A stretch of DNA of 64,000 nt from Methanobacterium sp. GTDB taxonomy: Archaea > Methanobacteriota > Methanobacteria > Methanobacteriales > Methanobacteriaceae. The stretch spans positions 1,776,643 through 1,840,642 of the forward strand of contig NZ_JBCFBO010000001.1 in NCBI RefSeq assembly GCF_038562635.1, read 5' to 3'. Positions 63,811 to 64,000 of this stretch are shown one piece after another. The notes under the pieces are model-generated. The model was not told the DNA's origin. It made no database searches and saw only the letters and a program-made list of their open reading frames with translations. Made by a program: the position numbers and the translations under genes. Positions within the stretch are counted from its first letter, which is position 1. Every line of letters begins with the position of its first letter.

Positions 63811-64000
63811 ATGAAAACCAGATTTAAAATAGAAGCCCATGAATTTAAAGGTCCATTTGATATTGAACTTACTATTGGAAGCGGCCAAACTTCCCAGCCC
63901 GCCTGGGAAAAGAAGGGAAAATATTTTCAAGAATTAATATCTGTAAAAAATAAGCCTTGTCTTGTAAAAATATCCCATGCTCCTAATACTGATGATCCCA
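63811..64000 (+). CDS. Partial CDS, possible DNA glycosylase N-terminus
   Basis: Open from ATG 63811 to the window end (63 codons). GPFDIELTIGSGQTSQPAWEKKGKYF resembles the N-terminal domain of AlkA/OGG-type glycosylases, which carry a T-x-x-SGQ-x-F-R-W block. Too short for a firm call. Confidence 0.45.
   Translation, partial: MKTRFKIEAHEFKGPFDIELTIGSGQTSQPAWEKKGKYFQELISVKNKPCLVKISHAPNTDDP

Overview
The window looks like a piece of the chromosome of a mesophilic Methanobacterium-like archaeon (Methanobacteriales). The reasons are: AT-rich DNA with GGAGG/GGTGAT Shine-Dalgarno sites; two copies of the methanogen-specific V4R regulator MsvR, one divergent from a flavodiiron F420H2 oxidase; a tetraether-lipid-synthase-like radical SAM protein; an FmdE-like protein; DUF166 and DUF4013 proteins; and TATA-type archaeal promoters. 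No rRNA, CRISPR array or intact insertion sequence was seen. One tRNA, tRNA-Arg(UCG), is present.

Layout. 1-2.9 kb: ABC-2 type export system (two permeases and an ATPase, minus strand). 2.9-3.4 kb: a gene-free mosaic of short palindromes. 3.7-9.5 kb: MsrA, an orphan TIR-like protein, a secreted transglutaminase-like protein with aromatic repeats, MoeA, an M50 membrane protease and a DUF166 protein. 9.5-13.5 kb: an arsenic-type cluster (ArsR, redox protein, permease, ArsM) behind a clear dyad, divergent from a CoA-disulfide-reductase-like flavoprotein. 13.6-15.8 kb: tetraether-lipid-synthase-like gene behind a TetR gene with its own dyad. 16-25.6 kb: oxidative/nitrosative stress region (rubredoxin fusion, hcp with msvR paralog, rubredoxin, rubrerythrin, fpaA, msvR). 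25.6-33.3 kb: CbiL, an XPD/DinG-like helicase, LVIVD-repeat and PEBP proteins, two Rieske proteins. 33.8 kb: tRNA. 34-41 kb: metal-chelate ABC importer with a duplicated binding-protein/methyltransferase pair. 41-43.4 kb: FmdE-like, CooC-like ATPase, flavin reductase. 43.6-54 kb: HisF, zinc-ribbon/HEAT protein, malic enzyme, Tag, TMEM175-like channel, CDF transporter with an extra N-terminal domain, DUF4013, a methylpurine glycosylase and a TFB-like protein. 54-55 kb: five tandem copies of a structured, probably RNA-coding repeat. 55-64 kb: GAP-family transporter, paired wHTH regulators sharing one operator, flavodoxins, membrane proteins, an AbrB-like protein, an agmatinase-family enzyme and an RDD protein.

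The most unusual signals are: (1) four genes whose only well-placed start codon is AUU, AUC or AUA, each exactly 7 nt after a GAGG/GGAGG Shine-Dalgarno and needed to give a complete signal peptide or Rieske N-terminus; (2) the five-copy tandem hairpin repeat at 54.07-54.86 kb with compensating base changes; (3) a dispersed family of palindrome mosaics (2.9, 22.7, 39.5, 59.9 kb) plus a 92-bp dispersed repeat (22.1 and 59.8 kb); (4) six consecutive GAGAGA-stem hairpins between rubredoxin and rubrerythrin; (5) the duplicated binding-protein/methyltransferase import operon with duplicated operators.

All calls come from reading the sequence; no database search was run.
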